64,000 nucleotides of DNA from Nelumbo lutea (Eukaryota; Streptophyta; Magnoliopsida; Proteales; Nelumbonaceae). The stretch covers positions 50,332,922 to 50,396,921 of the forward strand of contig JAKGHH010000004.1 of the NCBI GenBank assembly GCA_022828595.1, given 5' to 3'. The notes under the pieces were generated by a model that was not told the DNA's origin, made no database searches, and saw only the letters and a program-made list of their open reading frames with translations. The translations under genes were made by a program, and so were the position numbers. Shown here in pieces: positions 34,570-44,929 of this stretch (positions are counted from its first letter, which is position 1; the number at the start of each line of letters is the position of its first letter).

Positions 34570-36110
34570 GACAATGGCGTCGTTGGTTCTCGAAGACCGA
34601 AATCCAAAGAAATCACTTCTATGTCCCCTTCCACTTCCACCTCTTATATTTCCTCCTCTTCTAGACGATGCCCACCTCCTCTTGTTTCGAGGCCCATTAC
34701 TTCGACAACCACTTCAACACCATCGTCATCTCTGATCAAATGGTCTCAGTCTATCGAGCAGAGGCATCCAGTCGCTCATCAACCCACCACGCCACTTGCC
34801 TGATTCGACGAGGACGAGCAATGTTGCTGAAGTTTCAGTAGCTTCAAAAATGTTGTTCACTTCTACATGGAGTTTATTAGTTTCGTTTCATGGGGAATCA
34901 TTCTCACTTCCGATTAATAAGATGAAGGCCGCTCCAATGCCCAATTTGAGTAATACGAGAAAGGCTACACCAAAGCGGAGGAGGACAACTCCATTGAGAG
35001 GGAAGATTAATGGTCTTGGAGGAATAGATCAGATGGAGAACTCAAAACCCATTGACCAGCAATGTTGGCTGAGCAGAACTAGAACGGAAAATCCTTTAAC
35101 AAGAACTTCATATTACACTATTGACAAGAAAAAACTCATTGGATCTGGAACCGTGGGTCGTGCATTGCAGCAATCAATGATTGATGAAGGTATGAGGCCA
35201 TCGTTTGATGGTAGATTACATCAGGATTCAAGCATTGCCGACTTTGTAAAGACTATTCAGCATGCAATGGATGTCAATTCCACAAGCCTCCCATTGAGGT
35301 TTGTAACCATACGACTTTTTCGAAATTACATAGGGGTTTATTAAATTAAAATCATAGTTCATTCTTTTCTCGGCAATCTTTCTTTGACTCTCCTTTTGTT
35401 TTCATTCCAATATTCTATTTCCAGCTAAATCAGGTCCTTTAAGACCTTGAGTTGATTTCTTTTTCTGGGAGGAGAACATAGGTGCATTCTTGGTCTTGAA
35501 TTTTCTAGGGTCCTTGCATCCCACTTTTTCCCCTTGCAAAGTTTGTATTATACAAATGAGTTGCTTTTCTTGTACGAGTCCTTAGGGAAAGGAAGTAAGA
35601 AAAAATGAAGACATTAATAGTGTTCGATCTCACTCTTGCCATTTCCGTAGTTCTTCGGGTCGCTCTCTATTCCTTCATTTCTCTTTTCCAATTCAAACCT
35701 TTTGTTGATCTCCTTACCACTGCTTTGGCTTACAGGAACCAGTTTGCAATGGATGCCAATTCCAAAAACGGGTCATTAGTTCCCTCCGATCTCACTGCAT
35801 CTGATACTGAGAGTGGCTCCTATGGTAGAACTTCTGTAGTACAGGAGCACAATGGGGTTTCTCAAGCTCAGATTGAGCCTCATGGAATCAGTGTCCTTGC
35901 TAGGTTTTGGCAGGAAACAAATAGCCGGTTGTGGCATTTACAAGACCCTGGTCGACAAACACTAGTTCAAGGATGACTGCTCCACCAAAACTTATTTCAT
36001 CCAAGAAACCATTGAGTTTAAGCAATAGTCCCATATCATCACCTCGGACTATCTCCACTACCAGTAGCAGGACATTGTCAGATATCGGTGGGTTACATGA
36101 TCTTTCATGA
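34570..36110 (+). pseudogene. QWRF2: Captured QWRF-motif (augmin subunit 8-type) gene fragment
   Basis: Three frame-shifted blocks in + orientation follow the order of plant QWRF proteins, which bind microtubules as augmin-subunit-8-like factors. Block 1 (34,585-34,800) has RRPKSKEITS and a Ser/Thr-rich run. Block 2 (34,796-35,290) has ESFSLPINKMKAAP, RRRTTPLRG, NPLTRTS and KKLIGSGTVGRALQQSMIDE. Block 3 (35,745-36,110) has GSLVPSDLTASDTESGS, ARFWQETNSRL and RMTAPPKLISSKKP. The C-terminal QWRF motif region is absent. A segment of about 460-480 bp (35,282-35,744) splits the gene. Its edges repeat GCAATGGATG-CAATTCC, and it holds a possible GT (35,299) and TTACAG (ending 35,735), so it is either an inserted piece with duplicated edges or an intron. 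Arg codons have often become Trp, Gln or His, consistent with CpG decay. Confidence 0.85.
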
Positions 36111-36244
36111 TGAGGAGGAAACAAAGTGGTTGGGAAGCCTCAAACAGAAAAAAGAAGAATAAGGAGAGCAAAAGGAGGCGTAAAGATGCCATTGATGAAT
36201 ATTGAAGAAACATAGAGAGAGAGGGGAGTGATGAATAGTGCTAT

Positions 36245-36483
36245 TCCGTGTGCGTGGTGAGGAAGAAGATGAATAGTGTCCCAGATGCACATTAATTCGT
36301 ATGAAGGTAAAATAGGTATTTTGAAAAAAAAATGATCATCTCTTTAACGTTTTCCGTCTTGGTCATTGATAGAAACAAGGTATTTGTTGAATTTTTCAAA
36401 AATAAAGGGGATATTTTTGCCAAAATATAGGGATGGTTTTTATGATTGTTAGAAACTTCAGGGGAGGTTTTTGTATTTTACCC
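36245..36483 (-). repeat. Right terminal inverted repeat of QWRF Pack-MULE
   Basis: Reverse complement of the left terminal repeat; ends TATTTTACCC next to the 9-bp target duplication. Confidence 0.85.
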
Positions 36484-36492
36484 TTTTAAATT

Positions 36493-37587
36493 AGACAAAG
36501 ACCCCCCTTGTCACAACTATGAATATCAAAATCATCAATCATTTTTGCCCAACTAATTCTTTGAATTTTTGAAATAGAATAATTTCATTGACTAGAGAAC
36601 ATAACTACATATACAAATACATACAAAAGAGTTTTAAATCTAAACAAAATGTATTACCAAGCACAAACTTCAAAACATGAAGGTCAATGCCCATACTAAA
36701 GATAAGAGGGAATTACGTCTATTTCAGACCCAAACGAATATGTATTTTCTGCCTCTATCAAATTTCAAATTAATTTTCATCTAAGCAACCATGGAAAAAA
36801 TTCCTTGGGCTTCAATTGCACATGATGTATGGATCCATCATTTTTCTAGCTAGGAAAAGTTGTGGAACTTATTATCTTACAGTTATGGAGATTACAACAA
36901 CTAGGAATTAGCTCAAATCCATTACTACATTCAAAAGCTATTCCATCTTCACACAGTTTAAACACAATATAGTAAAATACTTCCATCAATAAGTAGGGGC
37001 TACCTTAGATTGAGTAAATCACAAAATGACCAAACACTTTTTTTTCAAATTCGCGTGAAAAAAAAAATTATGCTCATTGAACAACCATCCGTGTTCCCAA
37101 CACCTTCATAACCAATCCTCATAATTGAAAAGACCGGTGGCCCTTCTGAATAACTAGTAAGCTGGATAGAGATCTAAGAATATGTTCAAAGACTTATTGA
37201 ATCCAACCAAACTTGAACTCAGACCTATACAATCCTCCTTAGTAGTAGAACCTAAATGATGGCCAACGTGGCAACCCCACCACAAGCACATTAGTAAGTT
37301 TGAGAACTCCATGGGAACTTTTCCCTAGACAGGGATATCAGAGAGGGTCACTGTGTTGGTGTATTGAACCACAGGTGTGTTGACATTTGGAGTTCTATTA
37401 ATCTTGTGTTGGGGAAATGGTTCGTTGCATCTTACTACAAGGGTGTTGGTTTGTAGATTGTCAAACAACTACATTGTATGGGCCTTCTCCAAGGTCAATC
37501 GTGGCTAAGTATTTTTCAATGCAATTGTTATTTGAGTGTGGGGTTTTGGGTTTGCAATACAATGTGATTGTGTTGTGGTCACTTATT
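36493..37587. other. No recognised feature
   Basis: AT-rich, with short open frames only; no domain or repeat signature recognised. Confidence 0.35.
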
Positions 37588-37592
37588 TGGGT

Positions 37593-39097
37593 TGATGAGA
37601 GTAGAATTTATCACATTTTTATCCCCAAATATTTTGTCTTTCATACCTAATTAGTACATAATTGGACTCATATCTCTTGTATTTCGGTTCAGGGCATGAA
37701 AGAAGGCATCAGGAGCAAAGAAAGGCAAATCAGATGATTTTTCACAGTTTCGGCAGCATTCAGTAATCTAGGCCTAACTCGCGTATCCGAACTCTGATTG
37801 GGCTGATTCAAGACCCACTAGAAAGATAAGAGAATAAGCCACAATTTTCATGTTTGGGCTTTAGCAGATTCAGCCTGTATCAAAGTCAAATCCGGGACCG
37901 AATTCGGGGCAATTTTGTAGGAAGGCCCAATCCGCAGCTAAAGCCCAACTTGCAGAAAAGCATGGCTGAAGCCCAATTGGCAGAGGAGGTCTAATACGAA
38001 TCCAAGAACAAGAAACTGAGAAGAGTCATTCCAGATATAAATTCTTGATGTAATCTTAGAAAGATAAAGGGATTGAGTTCAATAGATAAAGATATAAGAG
38101 TAGGATTAGAATAGGACTTTCTATTCTTGTAAGATAAACTTCAAGAGGAAGTAGGAGACCCACACCTCCCCTTTAAGCTATATAAAGGAGGGGGCAGACC
38201 AGCCTTGGAGCATTCAATCTCTGGAGGGAATCATGAATTGCATTAAGCTATCAGTCAAGAGAAGAGAAAAGAAGTCAAGAAACAGAGGAAGGAGATCAAG
38301 AATTCAAGAAATCACTAAGAAGAAGGTGGCGGCAAGAAGAAGAGATCTCAGCACCGTGGGCGAATTCAAGAGTTCTTTATTTCCCTTTGTTCACTTTAAT
38401 TCTCTTATTATGAACTGATTTATTTTTTTTAGGGCTGTGGAAAGCCTAACCATGTTAATAAATATATTTTTATCTTTATGATTTATCCAAGATTGTGATT
38501 TCCAAATAGTGTATGAATTATTGTGCTTAATGCAATTAAGGGCTTGGCCACCTCTTAATTGATTTGTGTTATGTGAATGAATCAAGAGAGGAATTCACAT
38601 AATCGACTGAATAATTCATAGTGTGAATTGAATGGTATATAGAGATATATATACATGATTCATCTGAAATTATGGTTTTTCTTGGACTTAATGCATTTTT
38701 ATCTTGAGAATTCTACTCCAAAGATCGAAGGGTTACTTGATGGACATAGTTTTAATATATCTCGAGAGAGAATATTAAATAAATTTGGAAAGACCTCAGC
38801 TTATGGGAATGGCAAATAATCTTAGTAAATCAAATCCATTAATATTCATTACATTGGTTAGGTGGACCTAAAGTCCTAGCGATTTCATCCATTGCATATT
38901 TGATTAGTGATCATTGCTTCTATTTTCCTTTTCTAGTTTTTAATTTCAGTAGTTCTTGCTCAAATCTGAATTTCTTTTGTCCAGATAATTAGGGAAGATT
39001 GTGGTTTTAATACTTATTTTGTTAAATCCCCGTGGGAATGATATTTTATACTACTTGATAACTAGTGCACTTGCTAGGGTTATATTTATAGCTATCA
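37593..39097 (+). mobile_element. Solo LTR, 1,505 bp
   Basis: Starts TGATGAGA and ends GCTATCA (TGAT...ATCA inverted tips), flanked by a perfect 5-bp duplication TGGGT (37,588-37,592 and 39,098-39,102). A TATA box lies at 38,179-38,186. A downstream phrase near the end, CCCCGTGGGAATGATATT followed by ACTAGTGCACTTGC, is typical of plant gypsy (Athila-like) LTRs. No primer-binding site or internal region is present, so it formed by LTR-LTR recombination. The same family occurs at 50,482-51,605 (shared CTCTTGTATTTCGGTTCAGG and CACAGTTTCGGCA). Confidence 0.88.
38179..38186 (+). promoter_or_regulatory. TATA box of solo LTR
   Basis: TATATAAA preceded by CCCCTTTAAGC, about 590 bp into the LTR, as expected for the U3/R boundary. 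Confidence 0.7.
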
Positions 39098-39102
39098 TGG
39101 GT

Positions 39103-39659
39103 ATTTACAACATAGTCTCCACAGGGTCTAAATCCATGTACCTACGTAAACAAAATTTGTTTCTATGCTGGTGAAATGGGTCTTGTCGTTTTTTGTTTTT
39201 GTTTTGTTTTGTTTTTTTCTTCTAGTCCAAAGATAGCCCCTCTACTTATTCACAAAAGTATTTTTGTCAACAAGCATATACAATGGAAGGGAAGTGTCAT
39301 GTTACAACATTAAATTGCACCTAAGTATGAAAGTGTCAAACTTCATTCTAGGATATTATTCATCTTCTTCCCAATTCTCTGTGTTCTCATCTTTTGTCTA
39401 TTGATATTGTTTTTGCTCTTATTGATGTTGCTTGTATGAAAATATCATAGTCCTCTTTCAGTGCTTATTTCTCTTCCTATGATGTCATCATTGAATCACC
39501 ATTCATATCTTACTTGAAGCATATTAACCTCGCCTATTTAGACTCTGAAAAAACGTCATTGGGGGCATAAGAAATTGGACAAGCATTTAGGCCATTGGTT
39601 ATGGGATCTGTGGATCACAAGGGACATTTTAACGTTATTCGAGGGTATGATATGTTGGT
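39103..39659. other. No recognised feature
   Basis: A frame at about 39,490-39,650 encodes ESPFISYLKHINLAYLD and SVDHKGHFNVIRGYD with one stop; it may be a transposon or gene scrap but is not identifiable. Confidence 0.3.
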
Positions 39660-41278
39660 TGTCAATATCTAATTTTTGCTCAGTCCCTTCACTCTACCTC
39701 TTTATACTTAACTTTAAAACCTAAAACTTGAAAACACTACCATATTAATTTGAGACTTTTTCAAAACCCAAAATTTCTACTTTTGATGGAACCCATACAA
39801 CAAATGAGAACATTGAGATCAACATCAAACATCCAATTAGACATGATCCCTAGACTTAAGAAACTAAAATTTAGTTGCATGATGCATTTTATGACCAAAC
39901 TACAAAAATCCACCATTCATCAAAATAGCCTCCTCTCTGATGGTCTCTATCTTTGTGATGTTCAATCAACAAATTCTTTCTCAAATCTGAACCATTCACC
40001 TAACTTCTTATCTTAATCCTTGCACACATGCCAAATTTCAACTCTAGATTCCCTTATTTAATCCTCCGATCAATAAAGTTTCCAATATGATGGTTACCAT
40101 TAAATTACATAAGAAAATGTAGCCCTAAACAACCAAACAGTTCTCATTAAATCCAAAACCTTCTCCTGTCTAGATCCCCAAATTCCTCCCAAAACGAGAA
40201 AGATTTCAACTCAACCCTTCTCATTAGTTCACAAACCATAAGCTAAAACCTTAATATGAACCAAATCCTTTAATCCACATCTTTAACCATATATCCGTCC
40301 TTTCCATTAGATTTTGGATGTTAAAAATTCCTACCCACCAAATTTCATAAAAAAAATTCCATCTTTTGACCCTTAACAACCCAAGATTTCATTTTAGCAA
40401 ATCTCATTGAATATAGTGTAACAACCATAGATCCCTATCATCCAAGTCTTATTTGACCAAACAGAACTTACCACTGTTTTTAAAACCAAAACAACCCCAA
40501 CACATCAAAAGATCCACCAGCTTATGAGCCATAAGCCAAAACCTTGATTTGAACCAAATCCTTTAGTCCACCTCTCCGATAAAAGATCCATCACTTTCAT
40601 CATATTTACGATGTTCAAAAATGTCCACCCACTAAATTTCATATTAAAATTCCTCTGTTTAATCTACCATCAAGTTAATATAATATTTAAGCAAATCTCA
40701 TTGATTGGAGCATGCAGCCGTGGATCTCCATCATCCCAACATTATTTGACCAATCAAACTTCACCACAATATTCAAAAACCCAAAAAACCCCTTGTACTT
40801 CAAATTTAATAGCCTAATTCATCCATTTAACCATTAAACTAAATAGATTCCATTTTAATTTATTAGGTTAAATCAATACATATGTTGTCCCAAAATAAGA
40901 ACTCAAGAGGTTTGGGGTTGATATCAGCCCCTTAATTGACTTACTAAAACACATGGACTAATAAAATTAAGCCAATTAAACTTAAAAAACTCAAAAACCC
41001 AAAGAGACATCCACTTAAAGATAATAAAAGACAAAATTATTGTTGTTAAAGTGTCAAATTTACATTTTAGGCTGCTAACTGCCCTAAATACAAAATGACA
41101 ATGATATACATGCCCCAAAACCTCAATGGATTTACAAAACACATGAAAATCAACCCCAAATCAAGGATAATCATTTCACCAAAGAGGTAAACTTGATTGA
41201 GCACCTTTTTTTTACCAAAATCTTTGGCCATTTTCATGAAAAAACTCTCTTAAAGCTTAGGCTTTGTGAGGTGAGAGT

Positions 41279-41748
41279 TAGGGGTGTAAATGGATCGAAT
41301 TCGAATTGAATAAAGAAATATCTGAATTCAAATCAGATTAGAAAATTTGATATTTGAATTTGATTTGATATACGACGGATATTAAAAATTAATATTCGAA
41401 TTTGATTTGACTTTAACTTGATCATTTAATTATTTTAGGTAATTAATAAACATTTTATTTATATAAAGTATATAAATATATAAATGATTTATATTATTTA
41501 ATTATATATATAAATTATATAAAACAATTAAACATTTTATATATAATATATAAGAATTAATTAATTGGTCAAATTCGGATATTTATTGAATCGAATCAAG
41601 TCATATCCGAATTCGAATATGATTAGTTATTCGGTATGAATAGGATACCTGAATTCGACCAATTAGATATTCAAATTATCCGAATTCAATTAGATTATGT
41701 TAAATCTCGAATTCAAAATCGGATTTTCAAATACCGTTGACACCCCTA
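41279..41748. mobile_element. hAT-type MITE, 470 bp
   Basis: Ends TAGGGGTGTAAATGG and (reverse-complemented) TAGGGGTGTCAACGG, 13 of 15 identical. Flanking 8-mers GTGAGAGT and ACAAGAGT share the last five bases and differ only by transitions. AT-rich interior with repeated GAATTCGAAT words. Confidence 0.8.
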
Positions 41749-41779
41749 ACAAGAGTCAGACCTATTTTCCTTCCTTTTC

Positions 41780-41789
41780 TATATAAATA
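41780..41789 (+). promoter_or_regulatory. TATA box, forward LTR arm
   Basis: TATATAAATA about 315 bp before the palindrome axis; followed by AAGACCCAACTTGAGCCC, matched on the opposite arm. Confidence 0.7.
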
Positions 41790-42081
41790 AAGACCCAACT
41801 TGAGCCCTAAATTTTAAATTTGCTTCCCCGGTTTCTTGATTGAGGATTAGCAACCAGAAGCACTCCCAACTCAACACTTCATCCAACCTCCACTCCAACT
41901 TATTCTAATTGTTGAAACCTCATTAACAAGATCACACAAGAGAGGTAAGCCTCTCATTGCATCTTTAGCTCAAACTTGTAATTTTTAGGTGATGATTGCT
42001 AAAAGTTTTAGGATCTTTGAGAACTAGTGTTCGCAACTTCTTTTCAACTTCTCCTAAGATTGATTTTGAGGAGATGTTATT

Positions 42082-42111
42082 GGGTCTTAGGCACTGATTT
42101 CCCTAAGACCC
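42082..42111. repeat. Centre of the LTR palindrome
   Basis: Perfect stem GGGTCTTAGG (42,082-42,091) and CCTAAGACCC (42,102-42,111) with a 10-bp loop. This is the axis about which the two 2.43-kb arms mirror each other. Confidence 0.75.
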
Positions 42112-42564
42112 TCGCCTCCCTGCCTCTATTCTTAGTCAGGAAGAAATTGCAAATGATAGTTTTCCAACATTTTAGAACCTCAAGCAATCCAAAAAAAACT
42201 AAAAAAAAAATAGAGATTAAGAAATCATATTTAAAAGCTAAAATGAAAGACTTACCTTTCATATGTACCTTAACTGGAGTTTTCTAGCAGTGAGAACAAG
42301 TTCAAAGAATCTGGATTGAGATACTTGGATGGATGGTATGCTTTTCAGTTTCAAGTCTTGTAGCTGAAAGTAAATGGACAGATTTGAAGTTTGATCTTCA
42401 AGGACTTTGGGATTATAGAGGTTTGAAAAAATGATCTTTTCTCATCTTCTTCTCTTTTAGATCTCTTTCTTTCTAGTTTCTCCCCCCTTTCTCTTTCTCT
42501 CTCTCTCTCTCTCTCTAGGGGTCTCCCTTAGGTTTCCTCTTTTCTCGAAGCTTGAGTTGGGTTT

Positions 42565-42574
42565 GTATTTATAG
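42565..42574 (-). promoter_or_regulatory. TATA box, reverse LTR arm
   Basis: CTATAAATAC on the - strand, followed by AAACCCAACTCAAGC, matching the forward arm's promoter context. Transcripts from the two arms would converge. Confidence 0.65.
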
Positions 42575-43063
42575 AAAAAATGAGAGGAAGAGGTTTAAAA
42601 TTCATCCAACCACAAAGCTTGGGCTTCAAAAAAACTTTTACAAGAGAGTATGCAAGGATTTTTCAAAGAAAATGGTTATTAGTAAACTTTTCCTCTTTGG
42701 TGAAAGTTTATCTTTGATTTGGGGGTGGTTTTTATAGGTTTTGTGCATCCAATGGGAGCTTGGGGCGTGCCTATCATGGCAGTCTCGTATTTGGGGCTGT
42801 CAGTGATAGAAAATATAAATTTGATAAACTTTTAAATGTGGTTGTCTTTTTTTTTGTTTTAAGTGGGGGTATCTTTGGGTTTTTGGGCTTTTTGGGTCTA
42901 TTAGGCTCAAATTCATTGGTCTAGGTGTTCTAATGAGTCAAGAATGGGTTTGACATCAGATCACCCTTTTGAGGCTTTAGGTTGGGACGGATAACGTGAC
43001 AATTTAATCTGGTATGACAAAATGGTATCTTTATAGTTTAACGGTCAAACGGATGAATCTTAT

Positions 43064-43529
43064 TAGACCTATTCATGGGTCGGGCTGGGCTGGGCTTTCA
43101 ATTTGCATTAACAGATTTTTTTAAGGCCCGAGCCCGAGCCCGGCCCGAGCATCGGGCCAATAACTTGGGCCCAAGCCCAACCCTCATAAAAAGCCTGAAG
43201 CCCAGGCTTGGGCCCAAGCCCAAAGTATATAGCTCATGCCACTACTAAAGCGGCTGAATAAAGAGAGAGAGAAATTATAAAGAAAAAGAATAATATATAT
43301 ATATATTAAATTAATAATATATATTATAATAAATATTATATATTTTATATTATATAAATGAGTCGGGCCGGGATTTTTGAAAAATCCCAAGCCCGGCCCG
43401 ACACATAATCGTGCTTGGTGTTTTGGGCCCGAGGTCAGGCTCGCGGGCCTAAGTACATGTCCAAGCCCGACCGGGGTGCGGACTGGGCCGGGTCGGGCCA
43501 TCAGGCTACCCGACCCATAAACAAATCTA
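43064..43529. mobile_element. hAT-like MITE, 466 bp
   Basis: Ends TAGACCTATTCATGGGTCGG and (reverse-complemented) TAGATTTGTTTATGGGTCGG. Flanking 8-mers AATCTTAT and AATTTCAT match 6 of 8. Subterminal GGGCCGGG-type words and an AT-rich core with a GA tract. Same family as 12,219-12,339. Confidence 0.78.
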
Positions 43530-44579
43530 AATTTCATCATGAAACTTGGCATGTTGGGTTTTTTTGGGTCTCTAAACACAATGGTAAGGTCTAACCGAAC
43601 AAATAGGGTCAGGATGATTAAGACCTATGGTTGACAAGTTCGGATCAATAAGATTTATTGAAATAAAATCTTTATTTGACGAAGGGTCAAACGAGAGAAT
43701 TTTGGGATGAAATTTGGTGGGTAGGCATTTTTTATCATCTCGAATCTGATGAAAATGATGAATCTTTGAATAGAGGTGTATATTGTCTGATTTAGTTCAG
43801 ATCATGGTCTTAGCTTATGATTTTCCAATCAACGAGAGAGCCCAAAATGGAATCTTATTTTCTCAAGAGTCAAATGGAGGTGTTTAGTCATGAAATTTGA
43901 TGTGCTGGGGTTTTATTGATCTTTGAATAAGGTCTGATTAATCATGAAATTGGGATGACGGATGGTAAACTCTAATTAATGAGATTTGCTGAAATAGAAC
44001 CTAGGATTGATGGGGGGTCAAACGGGGGAATTTTAAGCAACAATTTGGTAGGTAGGCATGGATTAGGGTGAGGAGTCGAGTGGACGGTTCTGATTTGAGA
44101 AAGATATGGTCGATCTTGGAAATCATTTAAGGAAATAAAAAATGAGATGTTGGTGTTTTGTGGTTGATATTCGTAGATTTCTGGTGGGATTTGTTGGTTG
44201 ATTGATTCCTGGTGATCTTGAGATGATGAGTGTGTTGGATTTGATTTTGAGGAGTTGGAGTTTGAATATCGCATAGATCGGGGCCATTAGAAAGGAAGTT
44301 GGTGTAATGAATGGTGGATCTTTGCAGTTTAGTCATGAAAGCAATTGTGTAACTAAGTTATAGTTTTCCAAGTCTAAGGATGATGTCTGATCGAACGTTG
44401 ATATTGATCTCAAGATTATTTTGAGTTTTGGAAAGTCTCAAGTTGATCTGGTTATGTTTCCAAGTTTCTAAGGTCTAAGAGGAGGGTAAGAAAAAGGTAG
44501 GGTGAAGGGACTAAGAAAAATTGGTGCTGACAAGTGTGGCAGGGACATAATTATTCATTGTTGAAAATCTAGTTCCACT

Positions 44580-44828
44580 TATTACAACAAATGGGTAAGT
44601 TGGATCTTGGAGCACCCACTAATCTATAGGTTTTTGAAGGCTAGTGGGTTATTGTTTGTTGTTGATTACATTAGAGAGTTAGCTAAATATAGAAGTATTG
44701 GTTTCATGGTGCCATTATCGGCACATTGGTACCATAGAACCCATATGTTTTCTAGTGCATTTGGTGAATTTAGGGTTTTGGTCGAGGATGCTTCTTCTTT
44801 GCTCTCTAAGGGTAAAAGGGACTTTTAG
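44580..44828 (+). pseudogene. Plant mobile domain (PMD) fragment
   Basis: The frame includes LEHPLIYRFLKASGLLFVV, then SAHWYHRTHMFSSAFGEFRV and VEDASSLLS. This is the N-terminal signature of the plant mobile domain family (a relative of MAIN proteins): a HPL...F..SGL start, W-R-TH-F-PFGE, then a DV..LL-type helix. Only about 80 residues remain. The domain is carried by many Mutator-like and Tat-type elements as well as host genes; the setting favours a transposon origin. It begins just outside the reverse LTR arm. Confidence 0.65.
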
Positions 44829-44929
44829 CCCTTCAAATCTAATGAATATTAATTGTTTGTGACTAGAAAATGAGTAATATTGCATAATCCAACCGGACAG
44901 AAATCAATTACCACTTACGGAGCCTCTTT

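Larger units (their letters stand above)
34199..36483. mobile_element. Pack-MULE carrying a QWRF-motif gene fragment
   Basis: 2,285 bp with a perfect 9-bp target duplication TTTTAAATT (34,190-34,198 and 36,484-36,492). The terminal inverted repeats are about 235 bp long (34,199-34,430 and 36,245-36,483), begin GGGTAAAATACAAAAA, and share CTCCCCTGAAGTTTCT, AATCATAAAAACC and ACACTATTCATCTTCTTCC. No transposase is present. The interior is almost entirely a captured plant gene segment, making this a textbook Pack-MULE structure. Confidence 0.93.
39660..42096 (+). mobile_element. Forward LTR-like arm of a palindrome
   Basis: Begins TGTCAATATCTAATTTTTGC, resembling the TGTCA-CACC-AATTTTTGC start of plant Tat-type gypsy LTRs, with TATATAAATA at 41,780-41,789. 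It contains internal sub-repeats about 294 bp apart (ATTCCTACCCACCAAATTTC at 40,331 and a near copy at about 40,624) and one MITE. Homologous along its length, in inverted orientation, to 42,097-44,532. Confidence 0.75.
42097..44532 (-). mobile_element. Reverse LTR-like arm of a palindrome
   Basis: Read on the - strand from 44,532 it starts TGTCAGCACCAATTTTTC, then AGTCCCTTCACCCTACC, and follows the forward arm through GATCCACCATTCAT, CCTACCCACCAAATTTCAT, AAAAACCCAAAGA and TCACCAAAGAGG to a TATA box and the central stem. Arm length is 2,436 bp, within a base of the forward arm. A different MITE sits in each arm. Confidence 0.75.

Noticed and set aside
38233..38418. Lys/Arg-rich short protein
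   Set aside because: Lies in the transcribed leader of the solo LTR; purine-rich leader composition explains it.
43184..43579. 131-codon frame on the - strand
   Set aside because: Falls mostly inside a MITE with GGGCCC-rich arms and has low-complexity Ile/Tyr content from AT repeats.
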